Below, in pieces: positions 16,137-25,491 of a stretch of DNA of 64,000 nt (positions within the stretch are counted from its first letter, which is position 1; every line of letters begins with the position of its first letter). A program made the position numbers and the translations under genes. The stretch lies in NCBI RefSeq assembly GCF_037543845.1, contig NZ_JBBIFX010000001.1:1426001-1490000 (forward strand). The letters are read 5' to 3'. The DNA comes from Gymnodinialimonas ulvae (lineage in GTDB: Bacteria > Pseudomonadota > Alphaproteobacteria > Rhodobacterales > Rhodobacteraceae). The notes under the pieces are model-generated. The model searched no databases, had not been told where the DNA came from, and saw only the letters and a list, made by a program, of their open reading frames with translations.

Positions 16137-17456
16137 ATGTTCACGAAGACCGTACTTCGCACCACCAGCGCGCTGGCGCTGTGTGCCACGGCCACAACGG
16201 CATTTGCCGACGGCCACTCGCCCACCATCACCATCGCGACCGTCAACAACGGTGACATGGTCCGGATGCAGGGCTACACCGATCAGTTCACCGAAGAGAC
16301 CGGCATCGCCGTAGAGTGGGTGACCCTGGAAGAAAACGTGCTGCGTCAGCGCGTGACCACCGACATCACAACCAACGGTGGCCAGTTCGACATCATGACG
16401 ATCGGCATGTACGAAGCGCCGATCTGGGGCTCCAATGGCTGGTTGGTTTCGCTGGATGGCCTGTCGGACGAGTACAACGCGGACGACATCCTGCCCGCCA
16501 TGCGCGGCGGCCTGTCCCATGACGGCACGCTCTATGCGGCACCGTTCTACGGCGAATCGTCGATGGTCATGTACCGCACCGACCTGATGGAAGCCGCCGG
16601 CCTCGAAATGCCGGAAGCCCCCACCTGGGAGTTCATCCGCGAAGCTGCGGCTGCAATGACCGACCGCGACAACGACATCAACGGCATCTGCCTGCGTGGC
16701 AAGGCCGGTTGGGGTGAGGGCGGCGCCTTCATCACGGCGATGTCCAACTCGTTCGGCGCACGCGTCGTTGACGAGAACTGGATGGCTCAGCTCGACAGCC
16801 CCGAGTGGGCCGCAACATTGAACTTCTTCAACGACATGATGCAGGAATCCGGCCCCGCCGGCTTTGCGACCAACGGCTTCAACGAGAACCTCTCGCTGTT
16901 CAACCAGGGTCTGTGCGGCATGTGGATCGACGCCACGGTGGCAGCATCCTTCGTGACCAACCCCGACGACTCGGAAGTCGCGGACTCGGTTGGCTTCGCG
17001 CTTGCCCCCGACAACGGCCTCGGCCCGCGTTCCAACTGGCTCTGGGCCTGGGCTCTGGCGGTTCCGGCCGGCACGCAGCAGCAGGACGAAGCCATGCAGT
17101 TCATCGAGTGGGCCACCGGGACCGGCTACATCGAGATGGTTGCCGAGAACGAAGGTTGGGCCAACGTTCCCCCGGGCGCACGTCAGTCGCTGTACGACAA
17201 CCCGAACTACCAGGAGGTGCCCTTCGCGCAGATGACGCTCGACTCGATCCTGTCGGCCAACCCGACCGAGCCGACCGTGGATCCGGTTCCGTACACCGGT
17301 GTTCAGTTCATGGCGATCCCTGAATTCGCCGGCTTCTGGACCGAAGTGAGCCAGGAATTCTCGAACGCTTACGCCGGGCAGCAGTCCGTCGAAGAAGCGC
17401 TCGCGAACGCCCAGGCGATCGTCAACGAAGCCCTCGAAGGCGCGGGCTACCAGTAA
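16137..17456 (+). CDS. smoE: Polyol ABC transporter substrate-binding protein
   Basis: 439 residues. A signal peptide (MFTKTVLRTTSALALCATATTAFA) precedes a family 1 extracellular solute-binding domain (TIATVNNGDMVRMQGY, FDIMTIGMYEAPIWGSNGW, YAAPFYGESSMVMYRTDLM). It resembles the SmoE sorbitol/mannitol-binding proteins of Rhodobacter. It is the first gene of the operon, with GGGAGG as ribosome binding site, and is separated from the permeases by a strong hairpin, which usually gives the binding protein higher expression. The substrate is inferred from the two polyol dehydrogenases downstream. Confidence 0.9.
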   Translation: MFTKTVLRTTSALALCATATTAFADGHSPTITIATVNNGDMVRMQGYTDQFTEETGIAVEWVTLEENVLRQRVTTDITTNGGQFDIMTIGMYEAPIWGSNGWLVSLDGLSDEYNADDILPAMRGGLSHDGTLYAAPFYGESSMVMYRTDLMEAAGLEMPEAPTWEFIREAAAAMTDRDNDINGICLRGKAGWGEGGAFITAMSNSFGARVVDENWMAQLDSPEWAATLNFFNDMMQESGPAGFATNGFNENLSLFNQGLCGMWIDATVAASFVTNPDDSEVADSVGFALAPDNGLGPRSNWLWAWALAVPAGTQQQDEAMQFIEWATGTGYIEMVAENEGWANVPPGARQSLYDNPNYQEVPFAQMTLDSILSANPTEPTVDPVPYTGVQFMAIPEFAGFWTEVSQEFSNAYAGQQSVEEALANAQAIVNEALEGAGYQ

Positions 17457-17476
17457 GCCTCTGGCTTCATAAGATC

Positions 17477-17503
17477 GAAGGGCGGCGACATCCGCCGCCC
17501 TTC
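17477..17503 (+). terminator. Intercistronic hairpin after the binding-protein gene
   Basis: GAAGGGCGGC and GCCGCCCTTC form a 10-bp perfect stem around a 7-nt loop, followed by a C-rich stretch with no long T-run. This is more likely a partial terminator or 3' stabiliser than a full stop, because the permease genes have no obvious promoter of their own. Confidence 0.6.
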
Positions 17504-17581
17504 CCCCCCTTCTGCGACCACCCCATAATTCACCCTGCGTTTCACCGGGCCAAATGTGCCTGACCGATGAGGATATGTGTC

Positions 17582-18448
17582 ATGGCGACCCAAAGCTCCC
17601 GCTCAGCAGCCCGGTTCATGATGGCCCCCGCAGTCTTTCTGCTTCTTGTGTGGATGCTGGTGCCGCTTTGCATGACGGTGTGGTTCTCGTTCCGCGATTA
17701 TCGCCCCTTGCGCGGTGGCGATCTGGGCTTTGCGGGGTTTGATAACTTTTCGCGCTTCGTCAGCTCCAATTCTTTCTGGCCCGCGGTGGGCACGACACTT
17801 TTGATCGTGGGCGGCGTCTTGCTGGTGTCGATCCTGCTCGGGATCCTTCTGGCGATGCTGCTCGATCAACCGATGTGGGGCCAGGGGATCGTCCGGATCC
17901 TCGTGATCGCGCCCTTCTTCGTGATGCCGACGGTGTCTGCGCTGGTCTGGAAGAACATGTTCATGGATCCGACCAACGGGTTGTTCGCCCATTTGTGGCG
18001 CGCCTTTGGGGCCGATCCGGTGGTGTGGCTGAGCGATGTTCCGATCCTGTCGCTGATCCTGATCATCTCGTGGCAATGGCTGCCGTTCGCCACTTTGATC
18101 CTTTTGACCGCGTTCCAATCGCTTGACGGCGAGCAGCTTGAGGCCGCCGAAATGGACGGCGCGAGCCCCGTTGCCCGGTTCTTCTTTATCGCGCTGCCGC
18201 ACCTGAGCCGCGCAATCACCATCGTGATCCTGATCCAGACGATCTTCCTTCTGGCCGTGTTCGCGGAAATCTTCGTAACCACCGGTGGCGCCTTCGGGAC
18301 CCGGACCCTGACCTACCTGATCTACCAACGCGTTCTGGAAAGCCAGAATGTCGGCCTTGGGTCTGCGGGCGGTGTCTACGCCATCATCCTTGCCAATATC
18401 GTTGCCATCTTCCTGATGCGCATCGTCGGCAAGAACCTGGATCGCTGA
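17582..18448 (+). CDS. smoF: Polyol ABC transporter permease 1
   Basis: 288 residues with six predicted membrane spans (MAPAVFLLLVWMLVPL; LIVGGVLLVSILLGILLAML). The coupling-helix EAA motif is EQLEAAEMDGASPVARFFFIALPHL. It belongs to the MalF-type family and pairs with the next gene to form the channel. The start MATQSSRSA was chosen because GAGGAT is correctly spaced; an ATG five codons upstream is less likely. Confidence 0.9.
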   Translation: MATQSSRSAARFMMAPAVFLLLVWMLVPLCMTVWFSFRDYRPLRGGDLGFAGFDNFSRFVSSNSFWPAVGTTLLIVGGVLLVSILLGILLAMLLDQPMWGQGIVRILVIAPFFVMPTVSALVWKNMFMDPTNGLFAHLWRAFGADPVVWLSDVPILSLILIISWQWLPFATLILLTAFQSLDGEQLEAAEMDGASPVARFFFIALPHLSRAITIVILIQTIFLLAVFAEIFVTTGGAFGTRTLTYLIYQRVLESQNVGLGSAGGVYAIILANIVAIFLMRIVGKNLDR

Positions 18449-18461
18449 GGAGGCTGGACCC

Positions 18462-19292
18462 ATGGCACGCGCCGTTACGACAAATCGCAAGGCATTCAAC
18501 ACATTCCTTGCATGGACCATCGGGTTCTTGATCTTCTTCCCGATCCTGTGGACCATCCTGACCTCGTTCAAAACCGAGGCAGACGCCATCGCGAACCCGC
18601 CGATCTTTCTCGGGTTTGACTGGACGCTGGAAAATTACGGCGTGGTGATGGAGCGTTCGAACTACGCGCGCTTTCTGGTCAACTCGATCGTGATTGCCGG
18701 TGGCTCCACGATCCTCGGCCTGCTCGTTGCGATCCCTGCGGCGTGGTCGATGGCCTTCGTGCCGTCGCGCCGGACCAAGGATATCCTGCTGTGGATGCTG
18801 TCGACCAAGATGCTGCCGGCGGTGGGTGTTTTGTACCCGATCTACCTGCTGTGCATTCAGTTGGGTGTGCTGGACAGCCGGTTGGCGATGGTGGTGATCC
18901 TGATGCTGATCAACCTGCCGATCATGGTCTGGATGCTCTACACCTACTTCAAGGAAATCCCGGTGGATATTCTTGAGGCGGCGCGCATGGACGGGGCCAC
19001 GCTCCGCGAAGAGCTACTTTATATCCTGACGCCAATGGCCATTCCGGGCATCGCATCAACCATGCTGCTCAACTTCATCCTGGCCTGGAACGAAGCGTTC
19101 TGGACCCTCAACCTGACCTCCGTGGACGCGGCCCCGCTGACGGCCTTCATCGCCAGCTATTCCTCGCCCGAAGGCCTGTTCTTCGCGAAACTCTCGGCGG
19201 CCTCGACCATGGCCATCGCGCCGATCCTCATCCTTGGCTGGTTCAGCCAGAAGCAACTCGTCCGGGGTCTGACCTTCGGCGCCGTGAAGTAG
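18462..19292 (+). CDS. smoG: Polyol ABC transporter permease 2
   Basis: 276 residues, MalG-type inner-membrane permease with about six spans (FLIFFPILWTILTSF near the start; ILLWMLSTKMLPAVGVLYPIY). The EAA loop is DILEAARMDGATLREELLYILTP. It follows permease 1 by 13 nt with an AGGAGG ribosome binding site. The stop is followed directly by an 18-nt repeat. Confidence 0.9.
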   Translation: MARAVTTNRKAFNTFLAWTIGFLIFFPILWTILTSFKTEADAIANPPIFLGFDWTLENYGVVMERSNYARFLVNSIVIAGGSTILGLLVAIPAAWSMAFVPSRRTKDILLWMLSTKMLPAVGVLYPIYLLCIQLGVLDSRLAMVVILMLINLPIMVWMLYTYFKEIPVDILEAARMDGATLREELLYILTPMAIPGIASTMLLNFILAWNEAFWTLNLTSVDAAPLTAFIASYSSPEGLFFAKLSAASTMAIAPILILGWFSQKQLVRGLTFGAVK

Positions 19293-19310
19293 GGTTGCAA
19301 GGTTGCAACC
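19293..19310. repeat. 18-nt palindromic repeat, copy 1
   Basis: GGTTGCAAGGTTGCAACC directly follows the permease stop. It contains the perfect palindrome GGTTGCAACC and a GGTTGCAA direct repeat. The exact reverse complement occurs about 37 kb away, between arsC and the MATE gene. It may be a small repeated extragenic element or a binding site. Confidence 0.75.
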
Positions 19311-19339
19311 TGGCGTAACGGATTGAAAGGGAACGAAAA

Positions 19340-20344
19340 ATGGGACGCATCACGCTTGAGAAAGTCCAAAAGAAGTTCGGCGATGTGGAAGTCATCCCGC
19401 CGCTGGACCTTGAGATCAACGATGGGGAATTTGTCGTCTTCGTCGGTCCGTCGGGCTGCGGCAAGTCCACCCTTCTGCGCCTGATTGCAGGGCTTGAAGA
19501 TGTCAGCGGCGGGCAAATCAACATCGACGGAGCAGACGCCACCAATGTGCCGCCCGCCAAGCGCAGCCTCGCGATGGTGTTCCAGTCCTACGCGCTCTAC
19601 CCGCATATGACGGTGCGCAAGAACATCGCGTTCCCGATGCGGATGGCAGGCATGGAGCAGGCCGAGCAGAACCGGCGTATCGAAAGTGCGGCTGCGGCCC
19701 TGAACCTGACCGATTACCTTGACCGGCGGCCAGGACAGCTTTCGGGCGGTCAGCGTCAGCGTGTGGCCATCGGTCGGGCGATTGTGCGCGAACCGGCGGC
19801 GTTCCTGTTTGACGAACCGCTCTCGAACCTCGACGCGGCGTTGCGTGTCGGCATGCGGATGGAAATCAGCGAGCTGCACAAAAAGCTCGACACCACGATG
19901 GTCTACGTGACCCACGACCAGGTCGAAGCCATGACCTTGGCCGACAAGATCGTGGTTCTGCGCGCGGGCCATATCGAGCAGGTCGGATCCCCGCTGGACC
20001 TGTACCGCGCGCCGCGCAACACCTTCGTGGCGGGCTTCATCGGCTCGCCGAAGATGAACCTCATCGAAGGGTCTGCCGCGGCCGAGCATGACGCCACCAC
20101 CATCGGCATCCGCCCCGAACATCTCGACGTGTCCAAGACGTCGGGCAAATGGCAAGGCACGGTGGGCGTGGCTGAACATCTGGGCTCGGACACGTTCATC
20201 CACATTCACGGGATCGAGGGCTGTGACCCGATGACCGTGCGGGCGGGGGGCGAGGTCGACGCCAAACATGGCGACACGATCTACCTCACGCCGCAGGTCG
20301 AACATCTGCACCGCTTTGATGCGCAGGGGCTGCGGATCGCATGA
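19340..20344 (+). CDS. smoK: Polyol ABC transporter ATP-binding protein
   Basis: 334 residues, MalK/UgpC type. Walker A is GPSGCGKST, the Q-loop is FQSYALYPHMTV, the signature LSGGQRQRVAIGRA, Walker B AAFLFDEPLSNLD, and the switch His is in VTHDQVEAMTLAD. A C-terminal TOBE/OB region follows (IGIRPEHLDVS). It powers the two preceding permeases. Its stop overlaps the dehydrogenase start by ATGA. Confidence 0.93.
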   Translation: MGRITLEKVQKKFGDVEVIPPLDLEINDGEFVVFVGPSGCGKSTLLRLIAGLEDVSGGQINIDGADATNVPPAKRSLAMVFQSYALYPHMTVRKNIAFPMRMAGMEQAEQNRRIESAAAALNLTDYLDRRPGQLSGGQRQRVAIGRAIVREPAAFLFDEPLSNLDAALRVGMRMEISELHKKLDTTMVYVTHDQVEAMTLADKIVVLRAGHIEQVGSPLDLYRAPRNTFVAGFIGSPKMNLIEGSAAAEHDATTIGIRPEHLDVSKTSGKWQGTVGVAEHLGSDTFIHIHGIEGCDPMTVRAGGEVDAKHGDTIYLTPQVEHLHRFDAQGLRIA

Positions 20345-21108
20345 CGCGGCTGGCTGGCAAATGCGCGCTGATCACCGGGGCCGCGCGCGGCATCGGACGG
20401 GCCTTTGCCGAGGCATACATCCGCGAAGGCGCGCGGGTGGCGATTGCCGATATCGACCTCGACCGCGCGCAGGCGACGGCGGCGGACATCGGCGCCGTGG
20501 CGGTGCATATGGACGTGTCGGATACGGCCAGCATCACGGCGGGCGTGGCAGACGCTGTGGAGCGGCTTGGACAGATCGACATTCTGATCAACAATGCCGC
20601 GATCTTCACCGCCGCCCCAATTGCCGAGATCACCGAGGACGACTACGCGCGCTGTTTCGACATCAACGTCAAGGGCACGCTGTTCACCCTTCAGGCCGTC
20701 GCCCGCGACATGATCGCGCGCGGTGAAGGCGGCAAGATCATCAACATGGCGAGCCAGGCCGGGCGGCGCGGCGAGCCGTTGGTCGGCGTCTATTGCGCCA
20801 CAAAGGCGGCAGTGATCAGCCTGACGCAATCGGCGGGCCTGAACCTGATCGAGCACGGAATCAATGTGAACGCCATCGCCCCGGGCGTGGTGGATGGCGA
20901 GCATTGGGACGGCGTGGATGCCTTCTTTGCGAAATACGAGAACAAGGCCCCCGGGCAGAAAAAGCGCGAAGTGGGGCAGGCCGTCCCGTTCGGGCGCATG
21001 GGTGTGGCCGAGGATTTGACCGGAATGGCGGTGTTTCTTGCCTCTGCGGAAGCCGATTATATCGTCAGTCAATGCTTCAATGTGGACGGCGGACAATGGA
21101 TGAGCTGA
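20341..21108 (+). CDS. smoS: Sorbitol (L-iditol 2-) dehydrogenase, SDR family
   Basis: 255 residues, classical short-chain dehydrogenase. The cofactor motif is TGAARGIGRAF, then NNAA, and the catalytic Ser-Tyr-Lys set appears as MASQAGRRG and YCATKAA. Asp in ADIDLDRA after strand 2 favours NAD over NADP. It closely resembles Rhodobacter SmoS, which oxidises D-glucitol to fructose. It is coupled to the ATPase upstream and the mannitol dehydrogenase downstream. Confidence 0.9.
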   Translation: MTRLAGKCALITGAARGIGRAFAEAYIREGARVAIADIDLDRAQATAADIGAVAVHMDVSDTASITAGVADAVERLGQIDILINNAAIFTAAPIAEITEDDYARCFDINVKGTLFTLQAVARDMIARGEGGKIINMASQAGRRGEPLVGVYCATKAAVISLTQSAGLNLIEHGINVNAIAPGVVDGEHWDGVDAFFAKYENKAPGQKKREVGQAVPFGRMGVAEDLTGMAVFLASAEADYIVSQCFNVDGGQWMS

Positions 21109-22592
21109 TGAAAGATGTGACCCCTGCCCTGCCCCTGAGCCGCGAGGCTCTGGCAGCGCTTCCGTCCGAGATCGAGACGCCGACCTACGACCGCGCCGAG
21201 CTTACGCCGGGCATCGTACATATCGGTCTGGGCAATTTTCACCGCGCGCATCAGGCGTGGTATGTGCACCGGTTAATGCAGCAGGGTCAGGCAAAGGATT
21301 GGGCGATCATCGGCGCGGGCGTGCGGCCCTATGATGCGACGATGCGCGAGAAGCTTCTGGCGCAGGATTGCCTGACCACGTTGATCGAACTGGCGCCGGG
21401 ATCGTCCAGGGCCGAGGTGACGGGCGCGATGATCGACTACCTGCCCATCGAAGAAGGCAACGAGGCGTTGATTGCGCAGATGGCCGATCCGGCGATCCGC
21501 ATCGTATCGCTGACCGTGACCGAGGGGGGCTATTACCGAGACCCCGTGACCGGCGCCTTCGACGCGGCCCACCCCGACATTGCCCATGACGCGGCGGTGC
21601 CCGATGCGCCCGTGACCGCCTTTGGGGCAATGGTGGCCGCGCTCAAGCGGCGACGGGAGGACGGGCATGGCGCGTTCACCGGCCAAAGCTGCGACAATCT
21701 TCAGGGCAACGGCGCGATCCTGCGCCAGACCGTGGTGGGGCTGGCCGCGCTGTCGGACCCGGATCTGGCCGACTGGATCGACGCGAACGCGAGCTTCCCC
21801 AATTCCATGGTGGATTGCATCGTGCCCGCCACTGGCCCAGACGAGCTGGAGCTGGCCGCGAGGTTGGGTGTGGCGGACAACGCGCCTGTCACCCATGAAA
21901 ATTACCGCCAATGGGTCATCGAGGATGCCTTCTGCGCGGGGCGCCCACGTTGGGAGGACGTGGGCGCGACGATCACGCCACATGTCCACGCCTACGAGGC
22001 GATGAAGATCCGCATCCTGAACGCGGGCCATCAGGTTCTGGCCAATGCGGGGGAGCTTCTGGGCTGCGAGACGATTGCCGATTGCATGGCCGATCCCGAC
22101 ATCCTGGCGTTCTGGCGCAAGGTCGAGGGCGAGGGCATAGCCCCCTATGTCGCGGCGGTGCCGGGCATGACGCCTGCAGCCTATGTCGACCTGATCGAGA
22201 CGCGGTTTGCCAACCCCACGATCAAGGACACCGTGCGCCGGGTGGCGTTCGACGGATCGTCCCGGCACACCGGTTTCATCCTGCCAATCCTGCGCGAGGC
22301 GCTGGCGGTGGAGGCCTCGGTCGAGGCGTTGGCCTTGGTTGAAGCCCTCTGGGCGCGGATGTGTTACGGCACGCGGGACGATGGCTCGACGATCGAAGCC
22401 AACGACCCCGATTGGGACAATCTGAACGCGGCTGCGATGGCGGCGAAGGACGATCCGGCGGCATGGTTGGCGCAGGGGCAGATCTATGGCGATCTCGCGT
22501 CGCAAAGCGCATTCGCAGAGGCATTCGGGCGCTGGTTGACACGGATCTGGCAGGATGGGACGCGGGCTTCGCTGAAAGCATTCGTCGCGTAA
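21108..22592 (+). CDS. mtlK: Mannitol 2-dehydrogenase, long-chain polyol-specific family
   Basis: 494 residues, the usual size. The N-terminal nucleotide-binding part has GIVHIGLGNFHRAHQAWY. The family catalytic Lys, Asn and His are in MKIRILNAGHQVLA. It oxidises D-mannitol (and often D-arabinitol or sorbitol) to the ketose with NAD+. The start chosen shares TGATG with the smoS stop; an in-frame ATG 12 nt upstream lies inside smoS. A fructokinase or xylulokinase for the product is not in the window. Confidence 0.92.
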   Translation: MKDVTPALPLSREALAALPSEIETPTYDRAELTPGIVHIGLGNFHRAHQAWYVHRLMQQGQAKDWAIIGAGVRPYDATMREKLLAQDCLTTLIELAPGSSRAEVTGAMIDYLPIEEGNEALIAQMADPAIRIVSLTVTEGGYYRDPVTGAFDAAHPDIAHDAAVPDAPVTAFGAMVAALKRRREDGHGAFTGQSCDNLQGNGAILRQTVVGLAALSDPDLADWIDANASFPNSMVDCIVPATGPDELELAARLGVADNAPVTHENYRQWVIEDAFCAGRPRWEDVGATITPHVHAYEAMKIRILNAGHQVLANAGELLGCETIADCMADPDILAFWRKVEGEGIAPYVAAVPGMTPAAYVDLIETRFANPTIKDTVRRVAFDGSSRHTGFILPILREALAVEASVEALALVEALWARMCYGTRDDGSTIEANDPDWDNLNAAAMAAKDDPAAWLAQGQIYGDLASQSAFAEAFGRWLTRIWQDGTRASLKAFVA

Positions 22593-22643
22593 GCATTTGT
22601 TATTTCCCTTATAAAGCGTCATGGGCCAGAGTTGTCCGGACCC

Positions 22644-22681
22644 TTGACGCAGCCCCACCTCTGGTTAGTATGTATACTTAC
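22644..22681 (+). promoter_or_regulatory. Promoter and operator candidate for the gentisate-type genes
   Basis: TTGACG, 16 bp, TAGTAT forms a good sigma-70-type promoter. Overlapping its -10 is GTATGTATACTTAC, a palindrome with only two mismatched positions (GTAnGTATACnTAC). The overlap suggests repression by a dimeric regulator such as a GntR, IclR or MarR protein; no such regulator is adjacent. Confidence 0.55.
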
Positions 22682-22695
22682 GAAAGAGAGGCAGG

Positions 22696-23889
22696 ATGAG
22701 CGATGCAATCCTTATTGCCGGTGGCGGGATCGGCGGGCTGGCGGCTGCGGCGGCGTTGGCGGGCAAGGGCATCCGGTCGCTCGTGCTGGAGCAATCCAAC
22801 CAATTGCGCGAGATCGGCGCAGGCATTCAGATCGGGCCCAACGGCTTCCATTGCTTCGACGCGTTGGGGATCGGCCCGCAGATGCGCGAGACGGCCGTGT
22901 TCATCGACGCCCTGCGCCTGATGGATGCACAGACCGCAGAAGAAATCACCCGTATCCCCCTTGAGGCCGCGTTCCGCGCCCATTTCGGCAACCCCTATGC
23001 GGTGGTCCACCGCGCCGAATTGCATCAGCTTTTGCTGGACCGGTGTCGCGACAGTGGGCTGGTCGAGATTCGCACAAACCATGCCGTCACGGGATATGCG
23101 CAAGATGGCGCGCGCGTTACGATTCACTGCCGGGACCAACCGCCGGTTCAAGGCCGCGCCCTGATCGGGGCGGAGGGGCTGCGGTCGCCCATTCGGGCGC
23201 AGATGCTGGCCGATGGCGACCCGGTGATATCGGGGCATACCACCTATCGTTCGGTGATCCCGCGCGAGGTCATGCCCGAAGATCTGCGGATGAACGCGGC
23301 CACGCTCTGGGCCGGGCCGAAATGCCATATCGTGCATTATCCGCTCAAAGGCGGGACGGTGTTCAACCTTGTGGTCACCTATCACCGCGATGTGGAGGAA
23401 GCCGTTTCCGGCCGCCCCGTCACCCACGAAGAGGTCGCAGTCGGCTTCGACCATGTGCACCCCAAAGCCCGCGCGGTAATCGAACATGGGCGCGACTGGA
23501 AAGTGTGGGTGCTGTGTGACCGCGAGCCGGTTAGCCGCTGGACCGAGGGCCGCGTGGCCCTTCTTGGGGATGCGGCGCATCCGATGCTGCAATACTTCGC
23601 GCAAGGCGCCTGCATGGCGATGGAGGATGGCGTCGCGCTGGCAGTGGCGCTGGACGGGGCGGGTGATATCGAGGCCGCGCTCAAGCGATACGAGGCGATG
23701 CGCGCGACCCGTACGGCGCGGGTGCAGATGAACTCCCGGCTGATCGGCGATTACATCTACCACCCCGACGATGCCAAGGCCGCCGTGCGCAACGATGTGA
23801 TGCAAGCCATGTCGCCGCAGGACTGGTATGATCGGCTGACGTGGATCTACCGCTCGAACGGATTGCCGCAGGATCAAGGTGGGATTTGA
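22696..23889 (+). CDS. FAD-dependent aromatic hydroxylase, likely 3-hydroxybenzoate 6-monooxygenase
   Basis: 397 residues. The FAD-binding Rossmann motif is IAGGGIGGLAAAAAL, the conserved DG-type region is ALIGAEGLRSPIR, and the second FAD motif is GRVALLGDAAHPMLQYFAQGACMAMEDG, as in salicylate and 3-hydroxybenzoate 6-hydroxylases. The next gene encodes gentisate 1,2-dioxygenase, so the most economical product is gentisate. Salicylate 5- or 1-hydroxylation is the alternative. GAGAGGCAGG serves as ribosome binding site. Confidence 0.85.
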   Translation: MSDAILIAGGGIGGLAAAAALAGKGIRSLVLEQSNQLREIGAGIQIGPNGFHCFDALGIGPQMRETAVFIDALRLMDAQTAEEITRIPLEAAFRAHFGNPYAVVHRAELHQLLLDRCRDSGLVEIRTNHAVTGYAQDGARVTIHCRDQPPVQGRALIGAEGLRSPIRAQMLADGDPVISGHTTYRSVIPREVMPEDLRMNAATLWAGPKCHIVHYPLKGGTVFNLVVTYHRDVEEAVSGRPVTHEEVAVGFDHVHPKARAVIEHGRDWKVWVLCDREPVSRWTEGRVALLGDAAHPMLQYFAQGACMAMEDGVALAVALDGAGDIEAALKRYEAMRATRTARVQMNSRLIGDYIYHPDDAKAAVRNDVMQAMSPQDWYDRLTWIYRSNGLPQDQGGI

Positions 23890-23912
23890 ATGACTTATGG
23901 GACGCACAACGC

Positions 23913-25010
23913 ATGACAGACGAGACCCACGAAACCGTCGCCCACGGGATGCAGCCCGAAGACACCCCGGAATTGCGCGCGCTCTACGAGGGGTTCGCGG
24001 CGCAATCGCTGATCCCTCTGTGGACGCAATTGGGCGATCTGATGCCCATGAACCCGGCACCAAAGGCGGTGCCGCATGTCTGGAAATGGGCCGATCTGCT
24101 GCCCCTTGCCGAAGCCTCCGGCGCGCTGGTTCCGGTGGGCCGGGGCGGCGAGCGGCGTGCCATCGGGCTGGCCAATCCCGGCCTTGCGCCGAACGCCTAC
24201 ATCTCCCCCACGCTTTGGTGCGCGATCCAGTACCTTGGGCCGCGCGAAACCGCGCCGGAACATCGCCACGCACAGAATGCGTTTCGGTTCGTGGTCGAAG
24301 GCGACGGGGTCTGGACGGTGGTGGACGGCGACCCGGTGCGCATGTCGCGCGGCGATCTCTTGCTGACCCCCGGCTGGCGATTTCATGGGCACCACAATGA
24401 CCGTGACGCGCCCATGGCGTGGATCGATGGGCTCGATATTCCCTTTTCACAACAAATGGATGTGGGGTTCTTTGAGTTTGGCTCTGAGCGGGTGACGGAT
24501 TACGCGACTCCGAACTTTTCGCGCGGCGAGCGGCTTTGGGCGCATCCCGGACTGCGGCCTTTGTCAGGCTTGCAAGACAGCGTATCCTCGCCGCTGTGTG
24601 CGTTTCGCTGGGAGCATACCGACCGCGCCCTGACCGAGCAGCTTTTGCTTGAGGATGAAGGACAGCCCGCGACCGTGGAGCAAGGTCACGCCGCGATCCG
24701 TTACACCAACCCCACCACCGGCGGCGACGTGATGCCGACGATCCGCTGCGAATTTCACCGGTTGCGCGCGGGTGTTGAGACGCCCACGCGCCGCGAGGTC
24801 GGCGCGACCGTGTTCCAGGTCTTTGAAGGGCGTGGCGCGGTGGTGATGGGGAGTGTCGAGCATCGGCTGGAAACCGGCGATTTGTTCACGATCCCGTCCT
24901 GGGTGCCGTGGCGCTTGCAGGCCGAGACCCAGTTTGACCTGTTCCGCTTTTCCGACGCGCCGATCATGGAACGGCTGGCCTTCATGCGCACCCATGTCGA
25001 CGGCGGCTGA
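23913..25010 (+). CDS. Gentisate 1,2-dioxygenase
   Basis: 365 residues, a bicupin iron enzyme that cleaves gentisate between C1 and C2 to maleylpyruvate. The first cupin has EHRHAQNAFRFVVEGDG and the metal His region PGWRFHGHHND; the second holds ETPTRREVGATVFQVFEG and DLFTIPSWVPW. It is coupled to the hydroxylase upstream (24-nt gap) and overlaps the next gene by 17 nt. Confidence 0.92.
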   Translation: MTDETHETVAHGMQPEDTPELRALYEGFAAQSLIPLWTQLGDLMPMNPAPKAVPHVWKWADLLPLAEASGALVPVGRGGERRAIGLANPGLAPNAYISPTLWCAIQYLGPRETAPEHRHAQNAFRFVVEGDGVWTVVDGDPVRMSRGDLLLTPGWRFHGHHNDRDAPMAWIDGLDIPFSQQMDVGFFEFGSERVTDYATPNFSRGERLWAHPGLRPLSGLQDSVSSPLCAFRWEHTDRALTEQLLLEDEGQPATVEQGHAAIRYTNPTTGGDVMPTIRCEFHRLRAGVETPTRREVGATVFQVFEGRGAVVMGSVEHRLETGDLFTIPSWVPWRLQAETQFDLFRFSDAPIMERLAFMRTHVDGG

Positions 25011-25491
25011 GCGCGCGGCACTGGTCGCGCGGCAAGGCCCCGGCGCGCGCTATGATGCGCCCGAGGCCCCGTCCGATGCGTTGCTGCTCGCCCGCCGGGG
25101 AACGGCCTATTTTGCGCGTGTTTTGAACGGGTTGAGCGATGCAGACTTGATGGAACGGCACCATGCAAAGGTGGTAGCGGGCATCGGCTACCACGGCCGA
25201 AGCTTGGCAGAACATCTGGCGGCGCTCCGGGAAGACGCGCCGGTGCCAGAGGCGCGGCACGAACACGAAGCGATCAGCCTGCCCGCCCGCGCTTTGCGGG
25301 GTTTGTTTCAACACGCGGCCATCCATCTCGACGTCGAATGGCGGGATCTGCCGGGGGACATCTGGGCCGTTGAGGTGCCGGGTTTGGGCATGAGCGCGGC
25401 GCAAACGCCCCTCGCCCGTGCCGAGGCGGTTTGGCAGGCTAGCTTGCGACTGGGCGGGCGCGTGCGCGACCTGCCGCCGGCATTTCGCTAA
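24994..25491 (+). CDS. DinB-fold maleylpyruvate isomerase-like protein
   Basis: 165 residues. The four-helix DinB/MDMPI fold is suggested by LARRGTAYFARVLNGLSDADL, a first His region (GIGYHGRSLAEHLAAL), and QHAAIHLDVEWRDLPG, which matches the C-terminal metal-binding helix of mycothiol-dependent maleylpyruvate isomerases. Alphaproteobacteria lack mycothiol, so the thiol cofactor would be another one, or none. The overlap with the dioxygenase gene supports the third step of the gentisate pathway. A fumarylpyruvate hydrolase is not found here. It converges on and overlaps the capA-like stop by 3 nt. Confidence 0.75.
   Translation: MSTAAERAALVARQGPGARYDAPEAPSDALLLARRGTAYFARVLNGLSDADLMERHHAKVVAGIGYHGRSLAEHLAALREDAPVPEARHEHEAISLPARALRGLFQHAAIHLDVEWRDLPGDIWAVEVPGLGMSAAQTPLARAEAVWQASLRLGGRVRDLPPAFR

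Noticed and set aside
22678..24450. Long minus-strand frame of 590 codons
   Set aside because: It lies antisense to the hydroxylase and gentisate dioxygenase, which have full cofactor and metal motifs. No domain is recognisable in the antisense translation.
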